Source: Sipunculus nudus (Eukaryota > Annelida > Sipuncula > Golfingiida > Sipunculidae). From it: a DNA stretch of 64,000 nucleotides. A program made the translations under genes and the position numbers. Under the pieces are notes generated by a model. The model was not told the DNA's origin, ran no database searches, and worked only from the letters and a program-made list of their open reading frames with translations. Positions 41,962 to 53,040 of the stretch are shown piece after piece. Positions within the stretch are counted from its first letter, which is position 1, and each line of letters begins with the position of its first letter. The DNA lies in assembly GCA_026874595.1 (NCBI GenBank), contig CM049316.1:58659676-58723675 (forward strand), in the 5' to 3' direction.

Positions 41962-44567
41962 TCCCCAGACAAAGTCGGGGGATACTATGTTTTCATACCG
42001 GTCCCGCCGCCGCCGCCGCCGCCGCATATAAATCTTGTTGGCGCGATAACCCAAAAAATATTTCACGGAACTTTACCAAACTTGGTATATGTATAGATAT
42101 GGGTAAGAGGACGACGCCTATTTAAAATGAGGTCATGACCTTTACTAGGAGAGTGTCCTTGACCTTGAATAGGTCCAATTTTGGGGAAAATCACACAAAT
42201 TCTTTAATATCTCAAGAAATCTTGCATGGATTTATCCCAAAATCAAGTTGATGGAAGATCATGGATAGGGTTGTCATGTTCCAGAAACTGGTGGCGCCAC
42301 CTATTATTCTTTACTTGTTTTCATGCCGTTTAATACCCCCAAAATTGCCACCTTACAGTACTGTGAGCATTATAAGTCAAAAACTAATGGACAGATTTCT
42401 TTTATATTATGCATATACATAGGTATAGGTTATGGGATGATGTTTATTTAAATTGGGGTCATGACCTTTCCTATGATAGTGGCCTTGACCTTGAATATTG
42501 CCATATATGGTGAAAATCACACACCTCTTATGATATCTCCAGTGTTGATAGCCATATGGATTTCAAAAATGACTTATGTCAGGCCCACCACTAAAGTAAG
42601 AACCCTATAGGTTCTAGGGTCATGAGGTCAAAGGTCAAGGTCACTGGACTGGCATTTTAAAAGATACTGTGGATGCATTTTAAGCCAAACTTTCATCCCA
42701 GGTCTTCCATCTTGAATATATAGCTCACTTGCCAATAGTGGATGATCCATATAAATTTTGGGGTCACAAGGTCAAAGGTCAAGGCCACAGGAGCTATCTG
42801 TCCAAAAATTAGTTTCTGGATGATAATTCCTGTTTTTATTGATGCATTGATTTCAAATTTGACTTATATATGTCCCATTGAAAAAGCAAAACTCCAATTG
42901 ATTTTGGGGTAATGAGGTCAAAGGTCAAGGTCACATGACACATCTTTAAAAAGATTGTGGATGCATTTTCAGCCAAACATTTCATCTCAGACCTTTCATC
43001 TTGCACATATAAGTCATCTGCCAATAGAGGAAGACCCCTATCAGTTTTGAGGTCACAAGGTCAAAGGCGAAGGTCACAGGAGCCATCTGACCAAAAATTA
43101 GTTTCTGGATGATAATTCCTGCTTTTATTGATGTGTGGATTTCAAACTTGACTTGCATATGTCCCATTGGAAAAGCAAGACCCTAATTGATTTTGGGGTC
43201 ATGAGGTCAAAGGTCAAGGTCACAGGACACATCTCTAAAAAGATGTGGATGCATTTTAAGCCAAACTTTCATCCCAGGTCTTCCATCTTGAATATATAGC
43301 TCACTTGCCAATAGTGGATAATCCATATAAATTTTGGGGTCACAAGGTCAAAGGTCAAGGCCACAGGAGCTATCTGTCCAAAAATTAGTTTCTGGATGAT
43401 AATTCCTTCTTTTATTTATGTATGGATTTCAAACTTGACTTGTATTTGACCCATTGGAAAAGCAAGACCATAATTGATTTTGGGGTCATGAGGTCAAAGG
43501 TCAAGGTCACAGGAAACCTCTTTTAAAAGGTTGTGGATGCAATTTCAGCCAAATAATTCATCCCAGATCTTTCATCTTGCACATATAGTTCACCTGCTAA
43601 GAGTGGAAGACCCCTATCAATTTTGAGGTCACAAAGTCAAAGGTGAAGGTCACAGGAGCCATCTGTCCAAAAATTAGTTTCTGGATGATAATTCCTGCTT
43701 TTATTGATGTATGGATTTCAAACTTGACCTGTATATGTCCCATTGGAAAAGCAAGACCTGAATTGATTTTGGGGTCATGAGGTCAAAGGTCAAGGTCACA
43801 GGACACATCTTTAAAAAGATGTGGATGCATTTTCAGCCAAACATTTCATCTCAGATCTTTCATCTTGCACATATAGTTCACCTGCCAAGAGAGGAATAAC
43901 CCTATCAATTTTGAGGTCACAAGGTCAAAGGTGAAGGTCACAGGAGCCATCTGTCCAAAAATTAGTTTCTGGATGATAATTCCTTCTTTTATTTATGTAT
44001 GGATTTCAAACTTGACTTGAATTTGACCCATTGGAAAAGCAAGACCCGAATTGATTTTTGGGTCATGAGGTCAAAGGTCAAGGTCACAGGACACATCTTT
44101 ATAAAGATTGTGGATGCATTTTCAGCCAAACAATTTGTCTCAGATCTTTCATCTTGCACATATAGTTCATCTGCCAAGAGAGGAAGAAAACTATCAATTT
44201 AAGGTCACAAGGTCAAAGGTAAAGGTCACAGGAGCCACATGTAAAAAAATTAGTTTCTGGATGATCATTCCTGCTTTATTGATGTATAGATTTCAAACTT
44301 GACTTGCATATGTCCCATTGGAAAAGCAAGACCCTTATTGATTTTGGGGTCATGAGATCAAAGGTCAAGGTCACAGGACACATCTCTAAAAATATCAAGG
44401 TCACAGGACCAACTTCTTCAACAAGATTGTGGATTGTTAGATGGAAGAAACAATAAATATGCAAAGTGTCAGTATATGCTGCTAAAAATGGGGGTCTGTT
44501 CTTAAAGGGGGGAGGGCCTACTATGTCTGGGGATACTCTGGCACCTGCGGTGCCAAGAAATGTCTAG
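41962..44567 (+). mobile_element. Non-autonomous Helitron with canonical ends
   Basis: The left border is A|TCCCC, in the hairpin TATCCCC...GGGGGATA (41960-41983). The right border is CTAG|T (44564-44568), with the 15-nt hairpin GGCACCTGCGGTGCC at 44540-44554, 9 nt upstream of CTAG. These are the three textbook Helitron end features. A GCC microsatellite (42003-42025) follows the left hairpin. The interior is a tandem core (next entry) plus one perfect GGTGGCGCCACC at 42290-42301. The interrupted host sequence (GGAGGTTGG...AATCAGGATT) has an unbroken paralogue at 41619-41643, an approximate empty site. No Rep/helicase: non-autonomous. Confidence 0.72.
42590..44420 (+). repeat. Helitron core: about six 290-bp units with AGGTCA direct repeats
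   Basis: Units repeat GTGGATGCATTTTCAGCC, TTCATCTTGCACATATAG, CACAGGAGCCATCTG, AAAATTAGTTTCTGGATGAT and CCCATTGGAAAAGCAAGAC at about 290-bp spacing. Each full unit has two AGGTCA clusters. Perfect AGGTCA-A-AGGTCA starts at 42625, 42769, 42915, 43204, 43345, 43491, 43780 and 44068; at six of these a third AGGTCA follows directly, giving TCAAGGTCA. Frames of 61-67 codons here are repeat frames. Confidence 0.9.
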
Positions 44568-45027
44568 TTGATATTGGAAAATCAGGATTGATTAACTCTT
44601 TAAGTGATCAAAAGACCTCTAGTTTTTTGTGCACCATTAGTGGGGATTTCCATGTGTAAGCCAACTGAAAAACGATGTCCCCGGGCAAAGCCCCGGATGT
44701 CACGCAAGCATGTACAGGTGTCGAGCTTCATGACAGGATTAAATCCTTCAGATATACATTTTAAGATTACTTTTCCAAAGTGATTTAATATAAAATAAAC
44801 AACACAAGTATAGAAAATAATGTTTTTATTCATGAAACTTCATGGTTCACACGGATGAATGCAAAATCGGCGAGTGAATACTTGAGGCTCCTATTATCGC
44901 CCACTGCCGACGAGGCATCTCAGCTTGTCAAGACCATAATTTTAAAACTGCTGAAATGGATTGTTAAATTTCGGACTTCCACAAATTTAATTATTTTTTT
45001 CTGTGCGAAATTTCACAGATTTTACGG

Positions 45028-45250
45028 TACTATACATTTGTGAATATTACTGGAAGTCCTTCCTGGATCCAGATCATGAGCTGAAGCCACATCAAAATAG
45101 AATCAGTTCTTCCTTTGCCCCTTCTAGAGGTGCCTTGAAAATCTAATGGGATTCCGTTCATGATTGCTGGAGTTATGTTGTATACAAACACACACACACA
45201 CAAACTGGAAATGAATGCATACCCTCCTGATGAAGGCAAAATGAGGTTCT
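45028..45250. repeat. Dispersed repeat F, right part of a split copy
   Basis: Resumes TA|CTATACATTTGTGAATATT, then GGATCCAGATCATGAG, CACACACACA and GAATGCATACCCTCCTGATG, matching the 3' part of the copies at 14425 and 47519. Confidence 0.6.
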
Positions 45251-45269
45251 TGTTATGTTGGTGGGATCG

Positions 45270-46648
45270 TTTTTAGCTCAGCTGATTATAAGTCATCTGA
45301 GCTATAGTTATGGTCCATTGTCCTTCGTCAGTCTGTCTGTCCGTTCGTCCATCTGTGAGACTGGCACATTTTGAAACTATTAGACCTACCGATCCAAAAT
45401 TAGCCATAGAGATAGATCTCCTACCGAACCAAAAACTAGGTCACTGCAACTTTGTTCCTTCAAGAAATTAAGGAAAAACTCAATTTTTAATTAAAAACTA
45501 TTATCACACTTCAGGACTGCCTAATATCAAAAACACTTATCTGATTTTCAGTACCCTAAAATTGTGCCCAACTTTGACATGCACGTTTTTTTCTGTAAGT
45601 ACATTTGATTTAATTTTCACAGCAGGTACACATAAGGATTTAATCTGTTAAATTCTGAAATTTGAATGTAAAAGATACAGAGGCTAGTTATTGAAGTTTT
45701 TTTCAGAGGCTTCATTGTATTCATTTGCATTAACAAGCTCCAGACAGCCCATTTCTGGTCACTACAGCCCTGCCTGGGTAACCTTATTAGTGATGTAATG
45801 AAGCATTTTAAAAGAAATTAATTTCCTTTTAAATAATTCAAGTGAATTAAAATTTAATTAAATCCATCAGTAGGCATTTATTTATAATATATGAGCCCAA
45901 TCATGGATAAATAAAGGTGCAAACATTTGTTCATTATTTTAATGAAAGAAAGGGAATTAAAGTGATTTGCTTTGTTTTTCCATCTCTCTGCCTGTTTTTA
46001 AATAATTAATAAATATGAATAAACTTTTTTTCCTGTAAGCACTGTTGAATTATCCTTTATGAATATACAAAGGTGTTTTAACTCCCACCATCCTCCCCTT
46101 GCCATTGAGTCTTTGCACCTGAGCACTGGGGACAATAGTTTTATTGCAACTGCATAAAATTGATCAAATAAAGAAAATATATATATACAGAGGTTCAGAG
46201 TTGTTGAAATTAACTCCAACCATTATCCCCCCCCCCCCCCCCCCGCACTCACAATAAAGTCCTTCCACCTGTGGAATGGGTATGTTATGGCAACGGTACC
46301 ATTTTATAAAATAGTAAAAAATTTGGTTTAATAAAAGAAAATAGGATCTAATTGGACAAATGTGTAAACTGCTGAGCTGTCAACAGGTTTTCAGAAAGCC
46401 AACCAATGATCATGGTAATAGTATAGGTCTTATATTCATAAACTGTTTACATGCTTCAGTTTTAACATTAGGAAACACATGCTCAGATCACAAAATATTT
46501 TTGCAACATTTTCTTTTTAATCATATCAACCAACCATGGTCTTTGTTACCTCTTCTTCTCAAACTTTATCTCCATTTGATATTATTTTAGATTTTTACCT
46601 TCAAGGTCAACTTCAGCTGAGCACGGTAACCCCATGGGTCCCTTGTTA
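45270..46648 (+). mobile_element. HINE-like element, 1.4-kb copy
   Basis: Left end TTTTTAGCTCAGCTGATTATA...CTGAGCTATAG with a GTCTGTCTGTCC microsatellite. Right end TTCAGCTGAGC, CCCATGGGTC, CCTTGTT. The middle (AATTAATTTCCTTTTAAATAATT...GGATAAATAAAGGTGCAA) is shared with 57284-58410, marking these two as one subfamily. An 18-C tract lies at 46227-46244. Confidence 0.7.
46227..46244. repeat. Poly-C tract (18 C)
   Basis: Longest homopolymer C run in the window; lies inside a HINE-like element. Confidence 0.9.
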
Positions 46649-47518
46649 TTACTAGGTGATAACATCAAATGTTAAACAAAATGTGAAACTGATTTTCAAT
46701 ACTAGTGTCTTCATTATGTTATAGGTATGAATTTTTTTTTTACACCAGAAAAGAGAAAGAATTGCCCCTAAACTTGGTCTCTGTTTCCGCTACTGGCATG
46801 GTGTTCACTGGAGGTATTAATGTTTGAAAAGAAAGAGCCAGTCACCACACTGTAGTGGCTTTTAACATATGGTATAAATATCAAGCAGTATAATGAAACT
46901 GATACTAGAATTCGGTACTAATGATTTGTATATTGTATGCAGGTAAAGTGTTAATATTGGAAACAGTAGGAATAGGCATGTGAGCATGTTGCAGTATTAA
47001 TTTACATGAAGCATAAATAGTAAAACCAACTCTTGAGTCATTATGAAACAGTTAATTATTCAGGTAAAATATCAACAGATGGGTTTGGCTGAGGAATCCA
47101 GCTGAATTGTATACATACATGTAAAGGTTTTCCCAGGATTAACATGTTTATCAGTGTATGCCATGAGAATAAAAAACATTCTCCGCCAGATAACATCGAT
47201 TTAAATCATTGTAAATATGTAAAACATTTCCCTGTGATTCACTGGTGAGTGATTGGCCCAATACATGTAACTGTTACAATTCAAGCAGCTGGTTTCTTGA
47301 TATTTTATTCCCACTTTTCACAGTGCAGGGATACATACATATTTAATATATATCATACATTAATATTATATATATCATATGTACAAATTATGTATATTAC
47401 ATATGTACAGACATACATTTTATCTACAACCACATTTGCATTAAAGAAATTGGACTTGCCGCAACTGCACACAGAGACTGCATACTGCAGCCACAACCGT
47501 GCAAAAGAAATCGTAGCT
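46649..47518. other. Spacer, no gene
   Basis: Contains degenerate GTGTTAATATTGG/AAACAGTAGG-type repeats related to 50280-50335, and an ATATACATATGTAC-rich stretch at 47330-47430. No supported coding region. Confidence 0.4.
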
Positions 47519-47815
47519 TAAGGAATGCAAGCCTCCACTATGTAGGGTGGTCCCGATTGTGGGAAGATCCCCAGCCTGTGTTTGCATTCACTTATTTGGC
47601 CCATATTCCTAAGTTCTTTAATGCATATTTGACTGTACATTTGTGAATATTCCTTGATGATGTTCCTGAATCTGGATCATGTGCCAGATCTACACCAAAA
47701 CCTAATTGTTCCTTCAATGGCCCATTCCTGAAATGGCCTGAACATTTCATGACTGTGAACAAACACAAACACACACACCAACTCTGTGAATGCATACCTT
47801 CTGGGCAGAGGCAAT
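47519..47815. repeat. Dispersed repeat F, copy 3
   Basis: GGAATGCAAGCCTCCACTAT ... ATTTGTGAATATTCCTTGAT ... GGATCATGTGCCAGAT ... CACACACACA ... GAATGCATACCTTC, then GGCAGAGGCAAT. It is terminated at its 3' end by the TA-flanked element at 47818. Confidence 0.65.
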
Positions 47816-47817
47816 TA

Positions 47818-49663
47818 CCGTAAAAGTCGTTGCAGAAGTCGCGACTTGTACTAGGAAATTGAATTCTAAAAACTAGAATTTTCTAGCAAAGTCGGGGTGC
47901 GACTTGTAATACGTACTCATCCCGTTTCTGTCAGCTTTCCCGGTACATGGAACGACGTCAGTTGAGCGATAATCGGCAATACCTTTAACCAGTGCTTTGT
48001 GAAACGTCTTTCCCCAATAATTTACACTTTTAACCATCTCTTATGCTTTATATTTTGTGAACTGACGAAATTTTCATTTTATTAACATTAAATGCAAATT
48101 TTAAATTTGCCCAGTTCAAGACCTACCCGTTCTGACAAGTCGCCATTCAAGTGACATTTCCTAATCTGCGTTACTATTATATCATGAGTCAATTTGACGC
48201 ATATGCCAGTCTGCCGCTCTTTGATGTACATTTTCTTTCCGTTTAACTATATGGGTATGCTTTCCATAATGAAAAACTCGCGGTTCCATATCCGTTTATG
48301 CATGTAAAGTTGCGTCACATTCAAGCTTGATCCACTACACATACGTCGTGAATTCTTTTGCCTGCCCGGTTGATCGCTGAACACCAGCTGACCTTTGAAG
48401 CCGTGTAGCGGAAGTTCAAGCCCCGGGTCACCCGTGCAATGACCTTTACATCCCCATGTCAACTAAGCCTTCCGTGACTGATATCCACAATTATAAACTC
48501 TCATATTAAGAACCATTAGGTCACTGTCACCATCTCGTGGTTTTCAAGCGTTTTGGATAACAATGTTATAACGTTTCACGTGAGCTAAAAATATACGATT
48601 TGCTCCGAGTGTTACCCGTGTCTCTTTCAGGACGATCGTATGCCCAACATTATGGCGGCACGCATGCATTACGCGTACACGGCTGAGTTTGCCATACATC
48701 CAAGCCACTTGAATATAATCACTGATAACGATGGAAATTGGGTTTTCCAGATATTATAAAAAAAAATAATAAATCATTAGTCTCAGTAAATATAATATCT
48801 GTAAATTCAATTATGTTTATTTTACGTTAACTGACCGGTCGATAAAGCGTTCATTATCCCCCTGTTGACTGACATATATTTCAGTGATTTCAGTAATACC
48901 GTGCATGTGCCGCGCCTAGATGGTAAGTTGTAACACTTAATTGAAGGGTTACTAAATTCAGTTTTAGAGCCTATTTAAGAAATTAGGTGAATAAATTCAA
49001 ACTCAATTATTCTTTCCATCTTTCAGTTGTCTTAAGTCAGTTCAAATCATGCCCAATGCGACGGATTGGGACTCGTCACGCGTACGCAAACTAATCCTAG
49101 TCTAATGAATCCACCCTACGTTTGACGATCTTTAACAATTGAAAGAGTTGCTCGATTGTGATAGTAATTTGCCTCAGAATCTTTTAGTTTATTAATACAG
49201 TCATTTAACTTGATATATTTTCATTCTAATGTTACTTAACCTAGTAAGAAACGGCAACAATGACATCGTTTTACAGCACAAAATGTTATCCGACGCAGCT
49301 GACTTTGGCACTGTACAAATCTTACCTGACAATTGAACCCCGACTTTATATGTTAAGATTCTGTTGTTATTCCTTAAATATAAGCATTGTATTAAAGCTG
49401 TCCAATTATTTTTACGTTTGAATGGTTTATCTAGTTTATAAACCACAAAAGTACTACGGGGACGTTGGTTGTAGTCTTGCATCGCAAGGAATGATACTCA
49501 AATTCCAAAAGTATCAGGTGGTTGGGACGCCTCCGAAGTCTGGGTGCGACCTATATTATGGACTTTTCCTGAAACTAAACTTGAACGGCTATTCCCCAGG
49601 GGGATCCTAAAAGTCAGGGTGCGACTTGTAATAAGGATGCGACTTCTGCAACGACTTTTACGG
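47818..49663. mobile_element. TA-flanked element with 25-bp perfect terminal inverted repeats
   Basis: CCGTAAAAGTCGTTGCAGAA plus GTCGC (47818-47842) is a perfect inverted copy of 49639-49663, both bordered by TA. The sub-terminal GTGCGACTTGTAATA motif repeats near both ends. The interior is visibly CpG-richer than the flanks (about 48100-48700). The end plan (CCGTA..., TA duplication, GTGCGACTTGTA) resembles the fish-type CCGTATTTT...GTGCGACTTATA MITEs as I remember them. Frames of 66-93 codons on the minus strand show no transposase motif, so it is probably non-autonomous. Confidence 0.75.
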
Positions 49664-49665
49664 TA

Positions 49666-50036
49666 GATGATCATATTTCTTTCAAAACACAGGCCCAAGC
49701 CAAAAAATACAGGCCTGAAGCAGGCAGGCCCTTAAGAATTTTAAATATATAATTTTCTTACATAAGTATCAAGTTTAAAATGTTGAATCTTTATTTTTCT
49801 CAGTCTTTGTCTAGTATGCCGTTAATCACAGGTGTCTCAAAATGTACAGTGCATGAAAAAAGTTTTCATTTTGAAACACTTCACTCGGTGCTACTAATGG
49901 ATAGAAAGTGTTGGTTATATATAATTGTCAAGAAAAGTGCATAGATCAGGTTCTTTCTCCCTGTTACTGCCATAATATTCATAACATGTATGAGCATGAA
50001 AAAGCAAGACAGGGCTGTTAGCCTGTCACTGGTATA

Positions 50037-50086
<50 letters not shown>

Positions 50087-50366
50087 GTAATGTAATATAA
50101 ATGATGCAAGTATTACACATAAATAGTAAAAATGATTTTCCATCCATGTGCCTTGTATACAAGTATGTGGGTGAAGTGTTATATCAGATAAAATAACCAG
50201 ATATTATCACACATAGCTGACTTTTGTGGTACTAATATTAAGCATATACATAGTGAAACCAATCACCAGCCGGTGTGACTAGTATAGTATTCAGGAGAAG
50301 TGTTAGTATTAAGTATGCAAACAGTAGGCTAAAGTTCAGGTCCCAGGGTCTTCACAAATAGTACGC
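49666..50366. other. Spacer with (TA)n microsatellite
   Basis: A perfect TA dinucleotide run at 50042-50083 lies between AT-rich sequences that resemble 46760-47050. No gene. Confidence 0.5.
50042..50083. repeat. (TA)n microsatellite
   Basis: About 21 uninterrupted TA units. Longer or similar runs occur at 50532-50592 and 57238-57278, with a short one at 55380-55398. Confidence 0.95.
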
Positions 50367-50495
50367 CCAATCAGTCGTATGATGTCAGCTGTAAACCGGC
50401 TCGGTTTACTTGTGTACTATAACATACAGCAAAACATACTTACGTATTGTGTACCACCACCTACACTCTCACTAAAGGTCACACACACCTCTCAG
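50367..50495 (+). promoter_or_regulatory. Weak candidate promoter and leader exon
   Basis: CCAATCAG at 50367-50374, TGATGTCAGC at 50380, an inverted repeat GTAAACCG...CGGTTTAC at 50391-50409 and a TATAAC at about 50418 precede a pyrimidine-rich segment. That segment ends CTCAG|GTAAGT at 50495, a perfect donor. This could be a core promoter with a 5' untranslated exon. No transcript evidence. Confidence 0.25.
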
Positions 50496-50529
50496 GTAAG
50501 TAGAGGCTTTCTGGGTTAAAGATCAAGGT

Positions 50530-50531
<2 letters not shown>

Positions 50532-50592
<61 letters not shown>
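50532..50592. repeat. (TA)n microsatellite
   Basis: About 30 TA units lying between the two candidate exons at 50367-50495 and 50630-50730. Confidence 0.95.
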
Positions 50593-50595
<3 letters not shown>

Positions 50596-50651
50596 AATAT
50601 ATATATTGTGTGCGTGGTGTGTATTACAGTATAATAAAAAAGAAGTGTTGA

Positions 50652-50730
50652 ATGTTTGTAGGAGTATTCACAACTCACTCACACGTCACTGACACTGATC
50701 GTTATAACGTAGTGTTTGGCTGCTGTCAAG
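50652..50730 (+). CDS. Weak candidate initiator exon
   Basis: An exon could start at 50630 after GTGTGTATTACAG. ATG at 50652 opens 26 codons (MFVGVFTTHSHVTDTDRYNV, then VFGCCQ) and one base to CAAG|GTATGT, a strong donor. It would follow the leader exon ending at 50495. No downstream exon was found and no family is recognised. The start context (TTGAATGTT) is mediocre. Confidence 0.2.
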
Positions 50731-51496
50731 GTATGTCCCTGATTTCTTGCCATAACAAACTATAAACCTTGTCTGAATGGCTGTGATAAATGAAAAACAT
50801 GTAACAGGTAATGTTGCAGTTATTTGAGAGATTCTGCAAGTAGTCAATTCGTTCCATATGTTACTGTTAATGTCTCTTCGGTCAGTGTCATGTGGGCTGG
50901 GTTTATTGCATTGATGTAGATTTTGGACTCATTTATATATGATTACATCAGCATATGCTCTGTCTAGTACAGGGTTTGAAATAACTTGTATTACTTCAGC
51001 AGGCTATGAAATTTTACCCACCAAGGCTGTTGTTAGGGTTACTTTGCTTACTAAAGCTCTTTTAAACATCTGATATACACAGTATTAGTTCACAAATTTA
51101 TGACAAATGTAAAAATTAATCTCTATAGTTCATACTGATTTTAAAATATTGCTTATAAATATATACATATTATAATGACACTATGCTAGTAGGTTTTATA
51201 ATTTAATCTGCAGAGGGCCTCAGTTGCCAATTGTGCCAGGTGTCCTGGAACTTTGCTGTACATGTCTGAATGGATTCTTAAGCTTCGACCATAAATGTTT
51301 GGTTACAAAGTGTCAGACATTTTATCTGTCAAGAGGTTTAATGTAAGGTGAAAAAACATCAAACTAAACATGTTATTATATTTGTTTTATCACCATTTTG
51401 TTTTACATGAAACATACACTCCCTTTAAAAACTGTCATCTCAGGACATGACAGTCTCGTATACCTCTGGAAGCATCCAAAGACAGGTAGATTTCTT
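50731..51496. other. Spacer, no feature recognised
   Basis: AT-rich sequence, putatively intronic if the preceding exon is real. Nothing recognisable. Confidence 0.4.
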
Positions 51497-51955
51497 GAAA
51501 ATATAAGCCCCATTTACTCATGTTTTTCTGGAGGGCTTTTCATTGTTTAGCGTGCGCCAAGTCCCCCCAAAACGCGCCAGATTTCGAGGAATTTTGGTCT
51601 GGAGTGCGCTAGATGCTCCTGGCACGGCCTTCATTTGTGCTTCGAACGTGTGTTAACAGAAGTGGAGCGCACTACCTATACAGCGCGCTCCAGCAAGACT
51701 CGGCCGTCATGTGACTAGGATTTGGGGGAAATCCAATCTAGACCGCGCTAGATTGCAGTATTTATCTGCGTGTAAATGTAATGCAGATTCTAGGCCAGGC
51801 CAAGTGCAATGCGGCCTCACTTGACAGGGTAGCACCCTCTACATGGTCACTTGGTCCGGCACGGTGTGAATGCAAGTTAAAATGTAGCCCGCTCCAGATT
51901 TTTCTGGACCGGTCTAGTGCACGCCACATTTTTCTAGTGTAAATAGGGCTATTGT
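51497..51955. mobile_element. CpG-rich MITE with GCGC motifs
   Basis: The imperfect inverted ends are AGCCCCATTTACTCATGTTT and the complement of CTAGTGTAAATAGGGCT. Inside, GTGCGCCA, GCGCCAGATTT, GTGCGCTAGAT, GAGCGCACTA, GCGCGCTCCAG and CGCGCTAGATT recur in both orientations. CpG density is well above the surrounding sequence. Class unknown. Confidence 0.55.
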
Positions 51956-52029
51956 CAAGTATTGATGTACTTTTCAAAAATATAAATATAAACATATGGT
52001 TGATAAGAAATTACACTTTACTGTCTAAT

Positions 52030-53040
52030 CTTACTGCAGACCTGAATTCTTGCTTCGTTGACAGAGGTTATGTTTTCATCCCTGTTTGTCCACATTATAT
52101 TTCCAGAATTTCAATTAAATTTTGTGCCCCGGTAGGTCATAGGCCAAGAAACCAGTGGTATTTGTTTTAGCCAATTGATTAAATTGAAGCAGTGAAAGTG
52201 AGTCCAAACAAATTCACCCTATTTTGTCTTTTAATATACCTGTCTAATAGATATTTTAGAATTGATAGCATCTGTTAATTTATCTGTTAATCTTTGGTGT
52301 TGCAGTAATATTTACAGCCAGATCTGATGAATTTTCTTGAAACTCACTATAAATTTTTTACCAATATTTTATCTCACATGTTCTGTTCTCATCAAAATAC
52401 TTGTTTTATTGACAACAGATGTTATCATACTCTTGTGTGGTAATGCCCTGATCACATAACAGGAATCTGATGGATTTTGATGAAACTCACAATTAATATT
52501 TACCAAATAAATATCTCACCTGGTAATTAGTCAGAGCAAAGTCTATTAATATTTAATGAGGTCAGAAGTCACCATCCTTTTGTGTTGCCACAATAACAAA
52601 CCAGGAATTTGATGAGTTTGATGAAGCTCACAGTGACATTTAATTCTGGCCAAATCTGTGCATATTTAATGAAGTCAGAAGTCACCATACGTTGGTGTCA
52701 CCATGATAACATACTTGAAATTTTATGGGTTTGATGAATCTCACAGTGAACTTTGATTTTGGCAAAATCTATGCATATTTAATGAGGTCAGAGGTCACCA
52801 TACCCTGATGTTTCCATGATAAAATACCAGGAATTTTTTTAGTCTGATAAAGCTCACAGTGAAGTTTGATTCTGGCAAAACCTATGTACATTTAATCAGG
52901 TTTAGGGTTACCAGACTTTGGTGTCACTGTGATTAAGTGGATTTGAGGAAACTCACTATGACTACTTACCAGTAAAATATCTCACTCAAGTTTAATTCTT
53001 GGCAAACTTTTGGCATATTTATTGAGGTCAGAAGTATCAA
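52030..53040 (+). repeat. Degenerate array of about 120-bp units
   Basis: Repeated blocks: GATTTTGATGAAACTCACA-type, TATTTAATGAGGTCAGA(A/G)GTCACCA and TTGGTGTCACCATGATAA, about six diverged units. One unit has a perfect AGGTCA-G-AGGTCA at 52785-52797. The left part (GTTGACAGAGGTTATGTTTT) may be the element's end. Class unknown. Confidence 0.65.

Larger units (their letters stand above)
41219..45027. mobile_element. TA-flanked element with 22-bp perfect terminal inverted repeats
   Basis: The left end CCGTAAAATCTGTGAAATTT plus CG (41219-41240) is a perfect inverted copy of 45006-45027, each bordered by TA. TA duplication and CCGTA-type ends fit the Tc1/mariner-pogo side of DNA transposons. Without the nested Helitron the element is about 1.2 kb. 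It has an internal direct duplication (CGTTCATGAAGTTTAACGGA-like blocks at about 41600 and 41925; GGGGATTTCC.TGTGTAAGCCA at 41692 and 44640). No transposase frame: the 109-codon minus frame at 41554-41883 is not recognisable. Confidence 0.75.

Noticed and set aside
42836-44464. Family of 61-67-codon proteins repeated in tandem
   Set aside because: These are the same frame of the Helitron 290-bp core read in successive units; start and stop positions shift with indels.
47818-49663. Autonomous DNA transposon
   Set aside because: No transposase-length frame and no DDE-type motif recognised; only short frames on the minus strand.
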